Source: Omphiscola glabra
Taxonomy: Eukaryota > Mollusca > Gastropoda > Lymnaeidae
Length of the DNA: 64,000 nt
Assembly: GCA_964017045.1 (NCBI GenBank)
Contig: OZ024806.1
Coordinates: 9,692,488 to 9,756,487, forward strand
Direction of reading: 5' to 3'
The translations under genes and the position numbers were made by a program. Below the pieces are notes generated by a model. The model saw nothing but the letters and a program-made list of their open reading frames with translations, was not told where the DNA came from and searched no databases. The first letter of the stretch is position 1. Every line of letters starts with the position of its first letter. Below, in pieces: positions 34,570 to 46,147 of the stretch.

Positions 34570-36160
34570 CCTCCACCCACCGCCTGGATGGACTAACATA
34601 TTCCTTTGGATGTTGTCTGGCCTTGTACCATATGCAACAGTACATCACGGGCTGCTCTTTGTTGTTCTGTTTATTATGTTACTCCACCACCCGCTCCCCT
34701 ACCTCTCCCCTATCTCCTCAAAGCTGCTTTGTCTAGTTTGAGTAATGAGTCGCTAAATATAGACCAATAACTGAGCTATTTAGCGCCACGGGCCTTGGGA
34801 ATTTGGCGCCTTGGAGCGCAATCCCTTCTTGTAATATGTAAAATATAAAGAAAGACACACAAAAAATTATACCACTGTAAAAGCATTTTTTGATATTATT
34901 TTTAATTTTTTATTTTTTAAATTTAATCTTTGCTCAAAGATGTGAATTTATTCTTTTGGAGCCGCCACTGAATAGATCCATTTCGGTTATCTTTTTATGA
35001 GCGGGTATACAGGATATTTGAATCGAACCTAATTACCTACAGCAGATGCTGTGTGCTTGTAGTTGTTTTCGTTCTGCTTCCGGCATCAAGGGGGAGAGCT
35101 GCATGTTAAGATTCAGTTTAAACAGAGGTTTGCGCAAATTCTGAATGACCCCGACAGACTTTCTCTCCGACTCCAGTGCAAGCCTCTTAACTCCGACTTT
35201 GTGGTCAGGAGCACATCCGTGCTACCAACACTGGGAGAAGCTCCAGGGTTCTTGGCCTAAGGTAATTGATAACCAATAAACGATTGACTTTTCTATAGAT
35301 AAATGTCAGCTCAATAGCTGCAGCTCAAGCAGTGTGACTTCCGTCAGGGTCCGTGTTATGAGGGATGACATGTTTTGATTCACGAATAGCCCGTCTTCCA
35401 CGTGCATGACCTCTTTTCAGTCAAAGCCGTGTTGGGGGCGGCTAGGAAAATATCACTTTGTTGACATATTAGCTACTATCGTCCGTTTCTGTCGAACATG
35501 ATAGAATGATCTCGAGAAAGCGGGAAGCAGTAAGACTGCGTATTCCATTTCGAGAATGATCATCTGAAACTGGGTATAAAAGGGCTAAGATTAAATGACG
35601 GGGGGGGGGGATGTTCCTTTCCTTTACCACGAGATGTGCTGTGTCATTATTTAATACGTTGTTGTGTGTAGATTTTTCTATTTCCTCGTACAATTTTGTG
35701 CTCATTGTATTTTTATATACAGTATCGGTACCAGCAAATCTGTAAGTTTATAATTTTAATCATATTTCTCTTGCTGTTATTATTTAGTTGAAGTTCACAA
35801 ATTAAAAAGTTATTAATTGTAATTAGCTCTGGCCTTGACTCTCGTTTTATTTGTTAATACTTTAAAACTTTTGTATCGTCCTTTATTATGGACTGTCTCT
35901 AGAACGAGCCATAGACAAAAGATACGAGATTAAATTCTCCATTTACAACGGTCCGTAATAGTCCGTAAACATTGGTTTTCACAAGTGTTAAAAGTTCGAT
36001 CCGCCCGCGCATGCGTCGTCATCTGATTCAATGAATTCATCTAACACAATGAGCGCAGTTCCTTACTGAAACGCCATACAACCTTGTCACACAATGCTCA
36101 GACTTCTAAGCGCCGAACGAATATCGCGTGTTCCAAGACAGACTTCAGACACTAAGCCAC
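34570..36160. other. 1.6 kb without a recognisable gene
   Basis: A frame at about 35063-35260 reads through non-repetitive sequence (for example VKIQFKQRFAQILNDPDRLS) and is followed by GCCTAAGGTAATT, but it has no family match I know. A 12-bp segment at 35028-35039 reads like an inverted tRNA B box (AGGTTCGATTC on the minus strand) without a clear A box. Nothing firm can be called. Confidence 0.4.
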
Positions 36161-36225
36161 AGCTACAAACACACACACATACTACACACACACACGCACG
36201 CGCGCACACACACACAAACACACAA
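36161..36225. repeat. (CA)n microsatellite
   Basis: ACACACAC runs broken by CATACTA and GCACGCGCG interruptions. It lies at the start of an open frame that continues to 36505. Confidence 0.9.
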
Positions 36226-37287
36226 ATTAAAAATGTCACAATATGTCACAAGCCTCGTGGCGGCAAAAGCGTTCATTAGACAAACGGACGCACGAGACGC
36301 ACCGCGCACAGCAAAACACAACATTCGGGTGCGCAACAAACGCAGGGCAATATCCAGACCCGACAACATCCGAATTCGGAAACTAGCGATGATTCCCAAA
36401 ACCTTTGTGGACAAAAAAAATTATAAGAAAATTGGCCCTCACCCTATTAACGTGATTCCAAATCGACCGCCGATTTCTCTTCCTAACAAGCATACCTTAA
36501 GGTAAGGTGAACAGTCAAAACTATTCATCATCATGTCCCTTAGTCCTTGCACCGTTGGGGCGCCACAGATGACATGACAACTATCCTTCTCCTGCCTTCT
36601 GCCCTACGCACAGCATCGCCTAGTTTTAATCCAGTCCACTCTTTGATGCTATCTTCCCATCTTTTTCTCTGTCTCACTGTTCTTCTTCCTCCTCCTCGTT
36701 GTGCCATGCATGCTTTCTTTGGCGAACCCTTGTTTTCTGGTCACGTGGCCATACCCCTCAAGTTTGTGCTTTTTTTTACAGACTATTAGCATGTGCCAAT
36801 TGACGAATGACATAAAACTGACTAATGACATTGACCTTCGGCTGGCAAAAGTGCTGACATTTTCTCCACAGTCCGCTAACAGGGACTTCTGGGGAATACA
36901 AAATCAAAAAGCCACCGGCCGTCACCAGTTATAGAGATTGTGTGTGCCAGGTAAGCTGAACTCCACGTGTACTTTCCATTGGCCTTACCCTGACAACGTT
37001 ACGCAATCGTCCCCGTCCCTTATCCTCTGCGGGTTGACATTCTGACATCTCCAATCCCCCGCGGTACCACGATCGACCTCCACGATTTCACCCTGACAAC
37101 ACCAATAGTTTAAAAATAAATAATAATAAATCAATCGACTATTGGAGGTAATAAATTGTAAATAAAAAGAAGAAAAAAAGAGAGAGAGAGAGGGAGAAAA
37201 GAATGATACTTTATGAAAGAGTCAGGGGCGTACAGAGGACAAATACTGTCAGCGGCCAAAAAAATCCCTTGAAATTGCCCCCCCCCC
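36226..37287. other. Unassigned stretch
   Basis: The 5' part holds an open frame to 36505 ending at CTTAAGGTAAGGTGA, which looks like a splice donor, but the peptide is basic and unrecognised. An (AG)n patch lies at about 37172-37190. No element ends are visible. Confidence 0.4.
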
Positions 37288-37471
37288 AAGTGGCGTAGTG
37301 AGGGGGGCAAGGGGGGCATCATGACCCGGGCACTACTCACAAAGGGGCGCCAAATGGTATATTTTACTATAATATTGTATGGTTTTCGAATAGGGGGGGC
37401 GCTAAAAAGGTATTGGGGGGCGCTAAAAAGGTATTGTGCCCCGGGCTCGAGTTAAGCTCGCTACGCCACTG
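37288..37471 (-). mobile_element. hAT-like family A copy inserted in a C tract
   Basis: Inverted copy of 71-237, from AAGTGGCGTAGTGAG to GCTCGCTACGCCACTG, with the GGCGCTAAAAAGGTATTG segment duplicated. Both flanks are poly-C (about 37278-37287 and 37472-37480), so the target duplication was probably all C and cannot be measured. Confidence 0.88.
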
Positions 37472-37849
37472 CCCCCCCCCCTTTTTTTTTAAACAAAGCA
37501 CGAGAAAAGCTTTTTTAGAAAATAATAATTAAAATGTATGATATAATATAAAATTACAACCGAGTAATAAGATTATTGCGCAGAGTTTTAGTTTATTTCC
37601 ATGCAAAGAAAAAACGTAAAAAGAAAACCAAACAAACAAACAAACGAACAAACAGTATTTAAAATTTAGTATTATTTTTCCGACTCGCCGAATTCGGATC
37701 TCCCACCCCGGTCCTTACCCTGGCTTTTCAAGTGGCGTGTCTTGCCCCAATCCTCGGAGCGCCCCTGGTAAGATTACAGACTAGTTTGTATATACTAGAA
37801 AATATTTAGGTGAGTGATAGGAAGCGCCAACCCCGTTGGAAATATTCAG
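37472..37849. other. AT-rich spacer
   Basis: C and T runs at 37472-37490, then AT-rich DNA with an AAACAAACAAACAAAC patch near 37628. No gene is recognised. Confidence 0.5.
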
Positions 37850-38595
37850 ACATGATACTGTTTGCGGAGGGTTAATGATACTGTTTTCGGAGGGTTAATG
37901 ATACTGTTTGCGGAGGGTTAATGATACTGTTTGCGGAGGGTTAATGATACTGTTTGCGGAGGGTTAATGATACTGTTTGCGGAGGGTTAATGATACCGTT
38001 TGCGGAGGGTTAATGATACTGTTTGCGGAGGGTTAATGATACTGTTTGCGGATGGTTAATGATGCTGTTATCGGATGGTTAATAATGCTGTTAGTGGATG
38101 GTTAATGATGCTGTTAGCGGATGGTTAATGATACTGTTAGCGGATGGTTAATGATACTGTTAGCGGATGGTTAATGATGCTGTTAGCGGATGGTTAATGA
38201 TACTGTTAGCGGATGGTTAATGATACTGTTAGCGGATGGTTAATGATATTGTTTGCAGATGGTTAATGATACTGTTAGCGGAGGGTTAATGATACTGTTA
38301 GCGGATGGTTAATGATACTGTTAGCGGATGGTTAATGATACTGTTTGCGGAGGGTTAATGATACTGTTTGTGGATGGTTAATGATACTGTTAGCGGATAG
38401 TTAATGATACTGCTAGCGGATGGTTAATGATACTGTTAGCGGATGGTTAATGATGCTGTTAGCGGATGGATAATGATGCTGTTAGCGGATGGTTAATGAT
38501 ACTGTTTGTGGATGGTTAATGATACTGTTTGTGGATGGTTAATGATACTCGTTAGTGGATGGTTAATGATACTTAATAGTGGGTGGTTAGAGACA
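37850..38595. repeat. 23-bp minisatellite, about 32 units
   Basis: The unit GATACTGTTTGCGGAGGGTT plus AAT repeats at 23-bp spacing. The first nine or so units are TTTGCGGAGGG type and the later ones mostly TTAGCGGATGG type, with scattered GATGCTG variants. The two blocks suggest separate expansion events. Confidence 0.96.
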
Positions 38596-38909
38596 AAGAT
38601 ATCGCTTCAAAGACCTTGGTAATTTATTGACATTCAGTAAGAAATATTGTTTAATTGTAGTCTGGACCGTGAGGATAGGGCGAGGGGGGGGGTAGGGTGC
38701 GCTTTGAAATAGGCCACTCAGCCCGGGCGCCATCATCGGGGTTGTGGTGAGGGGGGACGCTGCCAAAATTGTCTTTAGAGGGCACCTTAAGAGCGAAATT
38801 AATATTAAAATCCCTCGTACGTCACAAAAACAATGAATTCCAAAATAGTTCTTGAAGTGCCCCCCTCCCCCTATTTTTTATTATCAGGTGTGTCATTTTC
38901 AGTCATGTC
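38596..38909. other. Spacer with G/C-rich remnant
   Basis: A patch at about 38700-38800 (GCCCGGGCGCCATC) resembles short hAT interiors but has no clear ends. Confidence 0.4.
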
Positions 38910-38975
38910 CACGGCGCGGCCCTCCCCGGCGCGGCCCTCCACGGCGCCGCCCTCTACGGCGCGGCCCTCCATGTC
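38910..38975. repeat. 15-bp GC-rich repeat, 4 units
   Basis: CGGCGCGGCCCTCC plus one base repeats four times with one G/C change. It is the most GC-rich microrepeat in the window. Confidence 0.88.
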
Positions 38976-40731
38976 ACGACCCTGATTGTAGACGCCATCA
39001 AAATAACCCAAACAATGACGTCACATTCGTGGATCATCATCAGAGGGTGTTTTGTTTACCCACACCCGCCAACCCCCCCCCCCCCCCCTTTTTTTTTTGT
39101 TCGTGCAAAATTAATTTAAAATATCCAAAACTATTTAAAGCAACGTAAAATGAAAAAAAAAATCATTAGGAAAGCAATGACCAATGCCCAACCACTGTCA
39201 TCCGCATAATGGCGGAAGCAACAAGGGTGAACCCTTTCCGAACTTGGAAGATGTGCAGTCGACCTTTGTGTATCTGAAGGTCCATTTATAAAGTATTGTG
39301 GTATCTGTGATTGATTTTAAACAGACACATGTTTAGATAAGAAATGAATTCATGATAAATAGAACGATACGATTTTGAAAATGATAAATGAGATCAATCT
39401 GAAACCATTAAAAAATTTTTTTTAAAAGACGAAAATAGGCAAATTTCCAGAAAAGAAAATGGCGTTCGTTTCTGTTTTCGCTCCTCCTAATATGCAAAAA
39501 TGAGCGAAAATGTCCGTGTAATATTTGACTTAAATTGAGTCGACTTTCAGTATTTCCTGAAATGAAAAAAAAACGATAACACTTTGACTTGTACTAAAAT
39601 GTTAATATTACGCTACTGAATTGTTTCTTGCCGTTTCATATCACTCCCAACCCCCCCTCCCCCCCCCCAAAAAAAAAAAACCCACCCTTTTTCTAATCAG
39701 CGTTTTAAAAGTGCTGCCGGACCTACTTTAAAAGTATGGTAAAATTTTCTCGGTTATATTAAGAGCAAAACTCTCGAACCCCGTAGACAAAACAAATCCA
39801 AGCAATTGCGTCATTTGATTGCTTTTTTGAAACCATTGCTGGTTAAAGTAGTTTATTTCCTCACATAAATTACAAAATCCGGTAAGATGAACCCGAACTT
39901 TAAACACAATTTTTTAGCCGTACTTATCTTTCGCACTTTTAAGGAGTTGTCGGTCATTGCGTGTAAGCTAGCTGCAGGTGGCGCTGAATTATAATTTTTT
40001 TTATTTTTTTTTTTGTGTGTGTGCCAGAGATCTTGTTTAGTGATATGGTGATGAGGGAGGGCTTTATTGGATAAAATGCCAATGTGTCCCGATTTATTTG
40101 AGGCGTCGATGTAAAGCTGGAGGGACCAAAAAAAATTTACTTTCTGGTCGTCGCGGTAGTCTGGTGAAATCATTACATTTTGAAATCATCAAACAGGAAT
40201 ATTTATGTTTCCCTTTCGTGTTTCATTCGTGGAATAATAATCTCGTTCCCTTTTTCATTCTCAATTGAATGTTGCCCCATCCCTCCACCATCACCCCGAT
40301 CCCCCCCACCCCCACCTTCCAAAAAAAAAAAACATTTTAAAGGAAATAAGGATGACGTAGATAGGGCCGTTCTGAAAACAATAAAATCCCTGTCCGTCTG
40401 CCCCGTAGGCGCGATACTAGGAAGTGAACTATCAAAAAGAGACGCAGTTATGGTCTTTGATATGTCCGCCGTCCCCGGGCAGTGGGTTAGTTCGTATAAC
40501 GGACATGAGTAGCTAAGCTCTCTTCTCTCTGATACGTTTTACGTAGAGACAGATCCCTTCTGATGAGAGACGGCAGCGCTGCCCGTCAACTTCGCCACAA
40601 CTATAGAACGTCCTTTCCAATTAAAACCTGTCACACGTGTTCAAAGTATAGAAATATCTCTTAGATATATGTTTCTTGTGGTGTGACTGCTGCCATTTCC
40701 AGATAGCGCGCTAAATATAAGTACCGATAAC
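38976..40731. other. 1.75 kb without a recognisable gene
   Basis: Contains a C18/T10 tract at about 39073-39100 and C runs near 39650-39668. A segment at 40380-40470 (GTCCGTCTGCCCCGTAGGCG) has the look of a common interspersed repeat, but no second copy is in this window. Confidence 0.4.
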
Positions 40732-40917
40732 CAGGGCCGACCCTAACAATTGCGGGGCCCTATGCGAAACGGACTGCGCGGGGCCCATTCTGGGTAGAGG
40801 ATAAGGATAATAAGTGAAAATTAAGATTTTGTATTAGAAAATAAATTCGGGGCGGGGCCTATGAAAGTGCGGGGCCCATTGCGGCCGCATAGGTTGCAAT
40901 GGCTTAGGCCGGCCCTG
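40732..40917 (+). mobile_element. hAT-like element, family F (186 bp), with 7/8 target duplication
   Basis: Starts CAGGGCCGACCCTA and ends TTAGGCCGGCCCTG. It is flanked by ccgataac (40724-40731) and gcgataac (40918-40925). The interior has GGGGCCC-rich sub-terminal repeats on both sides of an AT-rich core. A lone end of a similar element lies at about 50226-50261. Confidence 0.87.
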
Positions 40918-41024
40918 GCGATAACTACGCTGAATTATATTATTATTATTATAAGAAGTTTTGGTAAATTCGGATAGATCGTGCCGTGTTTTTTTACCAC
41001 GGCCGCTGTCTTGGTTGCCTGAAC

Positions 41025-41135
41025 CCGAAATGTATCCCTAAACCTAACCTGAACCCTAAATCTATCCCTAAACCTAACCTGAGCCCTAAATCTAAACCTA
41101 ACCCGAACCCTAAATCTATTCCTAAACCTAATGAT
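41025..41135. repeat. Telomere-like degenerate repeat
   Basis: CCTAAACCTAACC and GAACCCTAAATCTATCCC alternate about four times at roughly 28-30 bp. On the minus strand this reads as TTAGGG/TTAGGT-like units. TTAGGG is the usual animal telomere repeat. The spacing makes this a degenerate derivative rather than a true telomere. Confidence 0.7.
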
Positions 41136-41164
41136 GAGGTACGATCTATCTGAATTAGCCGAAG

Positions 41165-41476
41165 TTTTTTTTATAGCGTAGTACCCCAACCTAGAGCTGG
41201 GCTCACCACGCTGTACATACAATTTAACAAATATAATCATGAACTTAAAAATTAACATACATTAATTAAATAAAACAAAATAAATGTGTATTCGCCCAAC
41301 CATTCCATAACTTTTAAAATGTCAAACCGTGGACGGCACCCAGCAGTATCGTCTATCGGTCAGAGGGGGGAATCAGTCCGGATAGTAGAGTTTAAAGAGG
41401 TGTGTTTTGAGTGCAGTTTTGAAGGCTGTGATGTTTGGTATATTGCTAATGTGTAGTGGAAGAGAATTCCATTGTT
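41165..41476 (-). mobile_element. 5'-truncated LINE copy, family 2
   Basis: Minus-strand translation gives WNSLPLHI, AFKTALKTHLFKLYYPD and then a TGA stop, the end of a LINE reverse transcriptase. The 3' UTR and the conserved AGCCCAGCTCTAGGTTGGGG block follow. This is the better-preserved sister of 15408-15797. Its truncated edge directly abuts a Helitron-like body at 41477. Confidence 0.88.
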
Positions 41477-41764
41477 TGGACTGCGTTTGGTGCGTACTAT
41501 TTTCTTTTTGGAACATAAAATCGTCTCAATTTAAGTATATATAAAAAAGAATATTCGTTATAAATGTGGTGGGACATCAGAATATTTAATATAGTTCATG
41601 GGCGTGAAATAAAAAGTGTGCAGTGGCGTATCATGGGGGGAAGGGGTGTAGCCAAAATGGAGACTCTTAAAATGTGCGTTACTTGAGTTTATGTTTTGTC
41701 AAGTAACTTTAGGAGATGGGAAGTTCACGCATTGCTGCCGCCAATGTTTCGCGAGCTATATCTA

Positions 41765-41765
<1 letters not shown>
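41477..41765 (+). mobile_element. Helitron-like non-autonomous copy, 5'-partial
   Basis: Starts within the core (ACTGCGTTTGGTGCGTACTA) and continues through CATCAGAATATTTAATATAG to the tail AGATGGGAAGTTCACGCATT, CCGCCAATGTTTCGCG, AGCTATATCTAG, followed by T. One terminal unit is present. A (TA)n run begins at the exact 3' end. Confidence 0.75.

Positions 41766-41806
<41 letters not shown>
41766..41806. repeat. (TA)n microsatellite at an element end
   Basis: About 20 TA units start right after CTAG of the Helitron-like element. An AT target with later slippage is the simplest reading. Confidence 0.92.
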
Positions 41807-41810
<4 letters not shown>

Positions 41811-42801
41811 CTAGACCATTACCAATGCCAAACCGGAAGTAATATCTTTTCTGCACTTCAGAATGCCAAGACCTCAGAAAACATAGCAAAGAAATGGAAA
41901 AGAAACCTTTAGATTTAATCCTGAGATTAGTTTGAATAATCACAAAAGAATTATACTCGGTCATTAGATTTAAAAGCGAAGTGAATTGTGGTCCCTGGTG
42001 AACGATACACTGATGGAATCAACGGACTATATTCTCTCCTAAGATCCCAGAAAAAGAAAAGGTAGCCTTGAACCAACTCTCTCCCCACTTTTTCCGTTTT
42101 TTAAATAAAAAAATTGTCCTCTCCTTTGAGTTAACCTCTTTAAGGTGCACTTAAGCAGACGTTACGTGAGGAAATATGGTTTATTTTCTAATCAAGTCTT
42201 GGTGCTCGGCTTGGGGTAAAAGCAGGTCCTAGTCACGGCGGCTGGTAGGTTTTCCTGGAGTTCTTATTGGGGGAGTCGTTTTTTTTTTCTTTTATTTTTT
42301 TCGGAGTCGTTTTTGAAGGAGGCGCTTTTGTGGGGATTTGGGGGGGGGGGGGGGAGTCTGTGTTGGGTAATCAATACAAGGGAGTAGTAATCGGGGAGAT
42401 GTTGATGTTTTTTGTTTTTTTTGGAGGCGTCGATAAGCGTTATAAAATTGTTAAGTAAGTGGGTGAGGTGTTAATGAGTGGGTAATTGATGCATAGCTGT
42501 GGTTTTCAACCCCCTTTTTTTTTTTAATTACAAACAAACTAGAGGCGGCACTTTATTAAAATTGTGTGTGTTTGTGTGTGTTTGTGTGTGTAAAAATTCT
42601 GATCGCGACGAGGCGCAGGATTGAAGGTAATTTCTTGTTGTTTTCGGTTACGCGTATTATGTTGTGTCTTGTCTAATTGACGGATGAAGCGCTAACAAGC
42701 TTTTAACACATTTATTCATGCGTTCTTTTTACGTCAAAATCTAGCGACCCTCCAGTCTTTCATTGTTTGAGGTTTGCTAATATTTTCATTCGCCATTACC
42801 G
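41807..42801. other. 1 kb without a recognisable gene
   Basis: Contains a G15 run at 42340-42354, T runs, and TGTGTGTT repeats near 42565-42590. The short open frames are homopolymer-driven. Confidence 0.5.
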
Positions 42802-43138
42802 TTTTTTTTTTTTTTTTTTTTTTCTTTCTTTCTGTTTTTGTTTTCTTTCTTTCTGTTTTTGTTTTCTTTCTTTCTGTTTTTGTTTTCTCTCTTTCTGTTT
42901 TTGTTTTCTCTCTTTCTGTTTTTGTTTTCTCTCTTTCTGTTTTTGTTTTCTTTCTTTCTGTTTTTGTTTTCTTTCTTTCTGTTTTTGTTTTCTCTCTTTC
43001 TGTTTTTGTTTTCTTTCTTTCTGTTTTTGTTTTCTTTCTTTCTGTTTTTGTTTTCTTTCTTTCTGTTTTTGTTTTCTTTCTTTCTGTTTTTGTTTTCTTT
43101 CTTTCTGTTTTTGTTTTCTCTCTTTCTTTTTATGTTTT
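42802..43138. repeat. 21-bp pyrimidine minisatellite, about 15 units
   Basis: TTTTCTTTCTTTCTGTTTTTG repeats at 21 bp with occasional T/C change (TTCTCTCTT). The strand is pure pyrimidine apart from two G per unit, so triplex-type structure is possible. All three forward frames are open and encode F/L/S/C-rich peptides, which argues against any real gene. Confidence 0.96.
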
Positions 43139-44015
43139 CAGTACGCTGCTGCTAATTAATCTAACACTACCCCAGCCCCCCCCCCCCGGTGCCCTTTAGA
43201 GACGTTTGCCATCCCCAGTCTCCCCCCCCACCCTCACTCAAATTAACATAAAGTAAATGTTCGCAGACGTCACTGTCAACACCACTCACCCTCCCCCCCC
43301 CCCCCCCACCTTTTCCTCGCTTGCCATTTGTCCTCGCGTGCGGAACTTAAACCGCTATCCCATCATACCGCTCTGGCCTTTTATTTTTTTTATATGGTTC
43401 TTTTACAAATATTATGTATCCAGATCAAAACAGCGTTTCTTTGCAACGAAAATTTATGTTTTAGATTTGACTATCGGTCTGTAAGTTGGATTATTTTATT
43501 AAAAATTGTCTAAAACACATTTATTATTATTTTTTTTTAAAATTTTTTTCTATCGTTGCATTGAAAGGAAATTATGAAATTTTGAAAAGTTGAAGAAGCT
43601 CTAAAAATTCTTGTTGATGAATGATTTTTTTAATAGAAATTTGAATTAATTTTCTTGAATTAGCGGCATTGCAGTTGTAATTATTAGAATATATCGCATA
43701 TGTTTCAGAATAGTATCGTTTAATTTGTACGTCATTTTTTTGCGGCAACACATAATAATAATAATAATGGCAAACAGCACTTAATGAATAGTCCAGACAT
43801 CCATTCCATTTATTCACAATATGTACACATCTACGTGACATAATTTCAATGTTCTAAATCAAATATATCATAATTATTTTTTAGAGGAGCTAGTTCATTT
43901 TGTGTACAAAAATATGTACACAATGGTACGACCCTTGACCTCGAGGTCTCACCTTGCAACACCCAGACGGGAAAAAGTGTGTGTCGTCAATGCTTTATGA
44001 CACACTGACATTAGC
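43139..44015. other. AT-rich spacer with C tracts
   Basis: C runs at about 43178-43187 and 43292-43307. The AT-rich remainder has no recognisable gene. A short inverted repeat GTGTGTC/GACACAC lies near 43978-44004. Confidence 0.45.
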
Positions 44016-44023
44016 CTTAAGAC

Positions 44024-44259
44024 CAGGCCCGCACAACACACGGTCCGCGGGCCACGTCTGGCCCACCAGCACCCACTTTGCGGCCGGCGAAGTAACGAAA
44101 TATTCTTTATACTTATTATTTTCTAAATAGCTTTCCCCCTTCTGCCCTTGACCTGTTTACTTTTGGCCCGCACAAATCCTGTCCTATTTTCTGTTGGCCC
44201 GCACAATTTTTTCATAAAGTATTACGGCCCGCCTTACATTTTTGAGTTGTGCGGGCCCG
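44024..44259 (+). mobile_element. hAT-like element, family D (236 bp), with 7/8 target duplication
   Basis: Starts CAGGCCCGCACAACACAC and ends GAGTTGTGCGGGCCCG, the final base changes hiding the usual CTG. It is flanked by cttaagac (44016-44023) and ctaaagac (44260-44267). CACCCACTTTGCGGCC and AACGAAATATTCTTTAT link it to 52313-52497. Two internal GGCCCGCACAA repeats are present. Confidence 0.86.
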
Positions 44260-44377
44260 CTAAAGACCATCACACCGTGTTAAATCTGTGACGTCGTGTC
44301 GCTCTCAGCGCTACCGCGCTGCCAAGCCATCTCGGCATTCCGTTCCACCCGCCTGTTCCAGCTCCAGTTCCTGCTCG

Positions 44378-44405
44378 TGACGTCAAAGAGATGACGTCCG
44401 TGACG
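44378..44405. promoter_or_regulatory. Cluster of three CRE-like TGACG sites
   Basis: TGACGTCA (44378-44385), TGACGTCC (44392-44399) and TGACGAAG (44401-44408) follow one another. TGACGTCA is the classic CREB/ATF site. No gene start is visible nearby, so function is unproven. Confidence 0.3.
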
Positions 44406-44479
44406 AAGGTGGATGGCGCCCCTGGCATCACCCGCCCCAAATTTCTAGTTTTAAATCCTGTAATATTAGCTTCACTTTT

Positions 44480-44860
44480 GTTGTGTATTTCTTTCTGGCC
44501 AAAAAAAACACTTTCGGACGACTAATTGACCCACTTCCCGTCAACCTTACCGACCTGAAACTTAGGCTCATTGCCGATGATAACACATTCTATGAAATTT
44601 TCAGCCCCACCCCCACCACAAACAAAAATATGTTTTTCTTGTATTTTCTCAAGGGGATGATGAAGGAAATATGACGCCACCCAGTTCACGAAATAACATG
44701 TCCGATAACTGCGCCCAATGAGATTCGTTAAAAACAAAATCGCAAGTGCGTTTGTCGCATAAAATTTTTTTCTTTTTGTTTTCCCTGAAATAAGTGGTGA
44801 AATAAATCTGCGTTTTAAAAGCGGGTGTGACATTATAATAGTAATATAACAAAATAATTT
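44480..44860 (+). mobile_element. Diverged Helitron-like non-autonomous copy
   Basis: Sister of 14264-14830, sharing CCCGTCAACCT, the AATTTTCAGCCC segment, AAGGGGATGATGAAGGAAAT and AAATCTGCGTTTTAAAAGCG. The hairpin/CTAG end is not found. Relation to the better copies rests on the core block only. Confidence 0.5.
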
Positions 44861-46094
44861 TAAAATGCATTTAAAGGATTTTTTTAGGGTTGTTTAGTTC
44901 GGGAACACGACAACTGCCGAAATCGTCACACGTTCAACTCCACATGGAATATTCTAACAGGTGAGCTCTTACCTATATCAACAGGTGATTCTTTTTTTTC
45001 TTACCTGAAAATCCAGATGCATCCCAACCCCTCCCCCCCCCCCCACAGACAGGTAAAAAAACACGGAAAAGTGAGGGGGGGCATGCCACGAATAAAAAGA
45101 AGCAGACGAAGTGAATGTTTGGGGTTAAAACACTTCAAGCGGGCTCCACTTCACCTCTCCACCCTTAACCTGCGCCCAGTCACCCGCTCTTTCGGCTAAT
45201 TGACTTTGACAAAATACGGGGGTCGTTCGACCTGGTGCAGAGCTGCACGCATGCGCACGGGGGTGATTCTATTAGCTTTTATTTTTTTAAACGCTTTAAT
45301 GAACTGCACAACTCGGGGAATTTCGGATGTCGTTAAGTCGGTGGTTGCTCTAGTTTTGCAGCGGGGTAATCGCCCGAATAATTCAGACGATTAAAAGCAT
45401 GATTATTAATTATTTTTAAAAAAACACATTTTTTTAAAATTTCTGTTATTTATAGTGTTGGGTGGAGTTGTGATGAAGAGGCTTTTATGATAAGTTTTTT
45501 TTATATAAAAAAATCCACAATGCATTGCGTGACGCCATGTCCCGTGTCAGGGCACTGATGACAATGCCAGGACGAAAAGGACCTGCTCAAACAACCGTAA
45601 CTTTACAGGGATCAGTGGTCCACCCCCCCCCCCGGAAAACTGACATAGATCCCAGATGTATGTGAAAAAAAGTAAATATGGGGGGGGGGGGGGAGTTTCA
45701 GGTCCCCTGGCAATTTCTATTATATAGTAAATAAAAGTACGAAAAATAACGAAATCAGCAGCGCTTACAGTTAATGTGTAATAGTTACTTAGGATATGTG
45801 ATACAGTCAACAAATATTAATACAATGTCATTATTTGGGTCAACTGGATATTTTTGCTTCATTTCAATGACATTGCGTATAATCCAACTAAGTATCCCGG
45901 TCGTCAATGATCGACTCAGCCCATTCCCTCTACGATAAAAATAAAATCATAGGGTCGCCCATGTCTACAGATACACGCCCACGTCTACAGATAGACGCCC
46001 ATGTCTACAGATACCCTAACATCTTCTTGGCTTCCAATTTACTTTCTTAGAGATTAGCGAATTTTAGGAACATTTTCATCCAACTGTTTACAGC

Positions 46095-46147
<53 letters not shown>

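Noticed and set aside
35063..35260. Possible host exon followed by a GTAATT donor-like site
   Set aside because: The peptide matches no family I know, an in-frame stop precedes the donor-like site, and no acceptor or partner exon is evident. RNA-seq would decide.
36128..36505. Possible exon ending at a GTAAGG donor-like site
   Set aside because: It starts in a CA microsatellite and the basic peptide is unrecognised. One good donor match is expected by chance in this length.
42767..43199. Hydrophobic F/L/V-rich frames resembling membrane proteins
   Set aside because: All three frames of a 21-bp pyrimidine repeat are open, so hydrophobicity is compositional.
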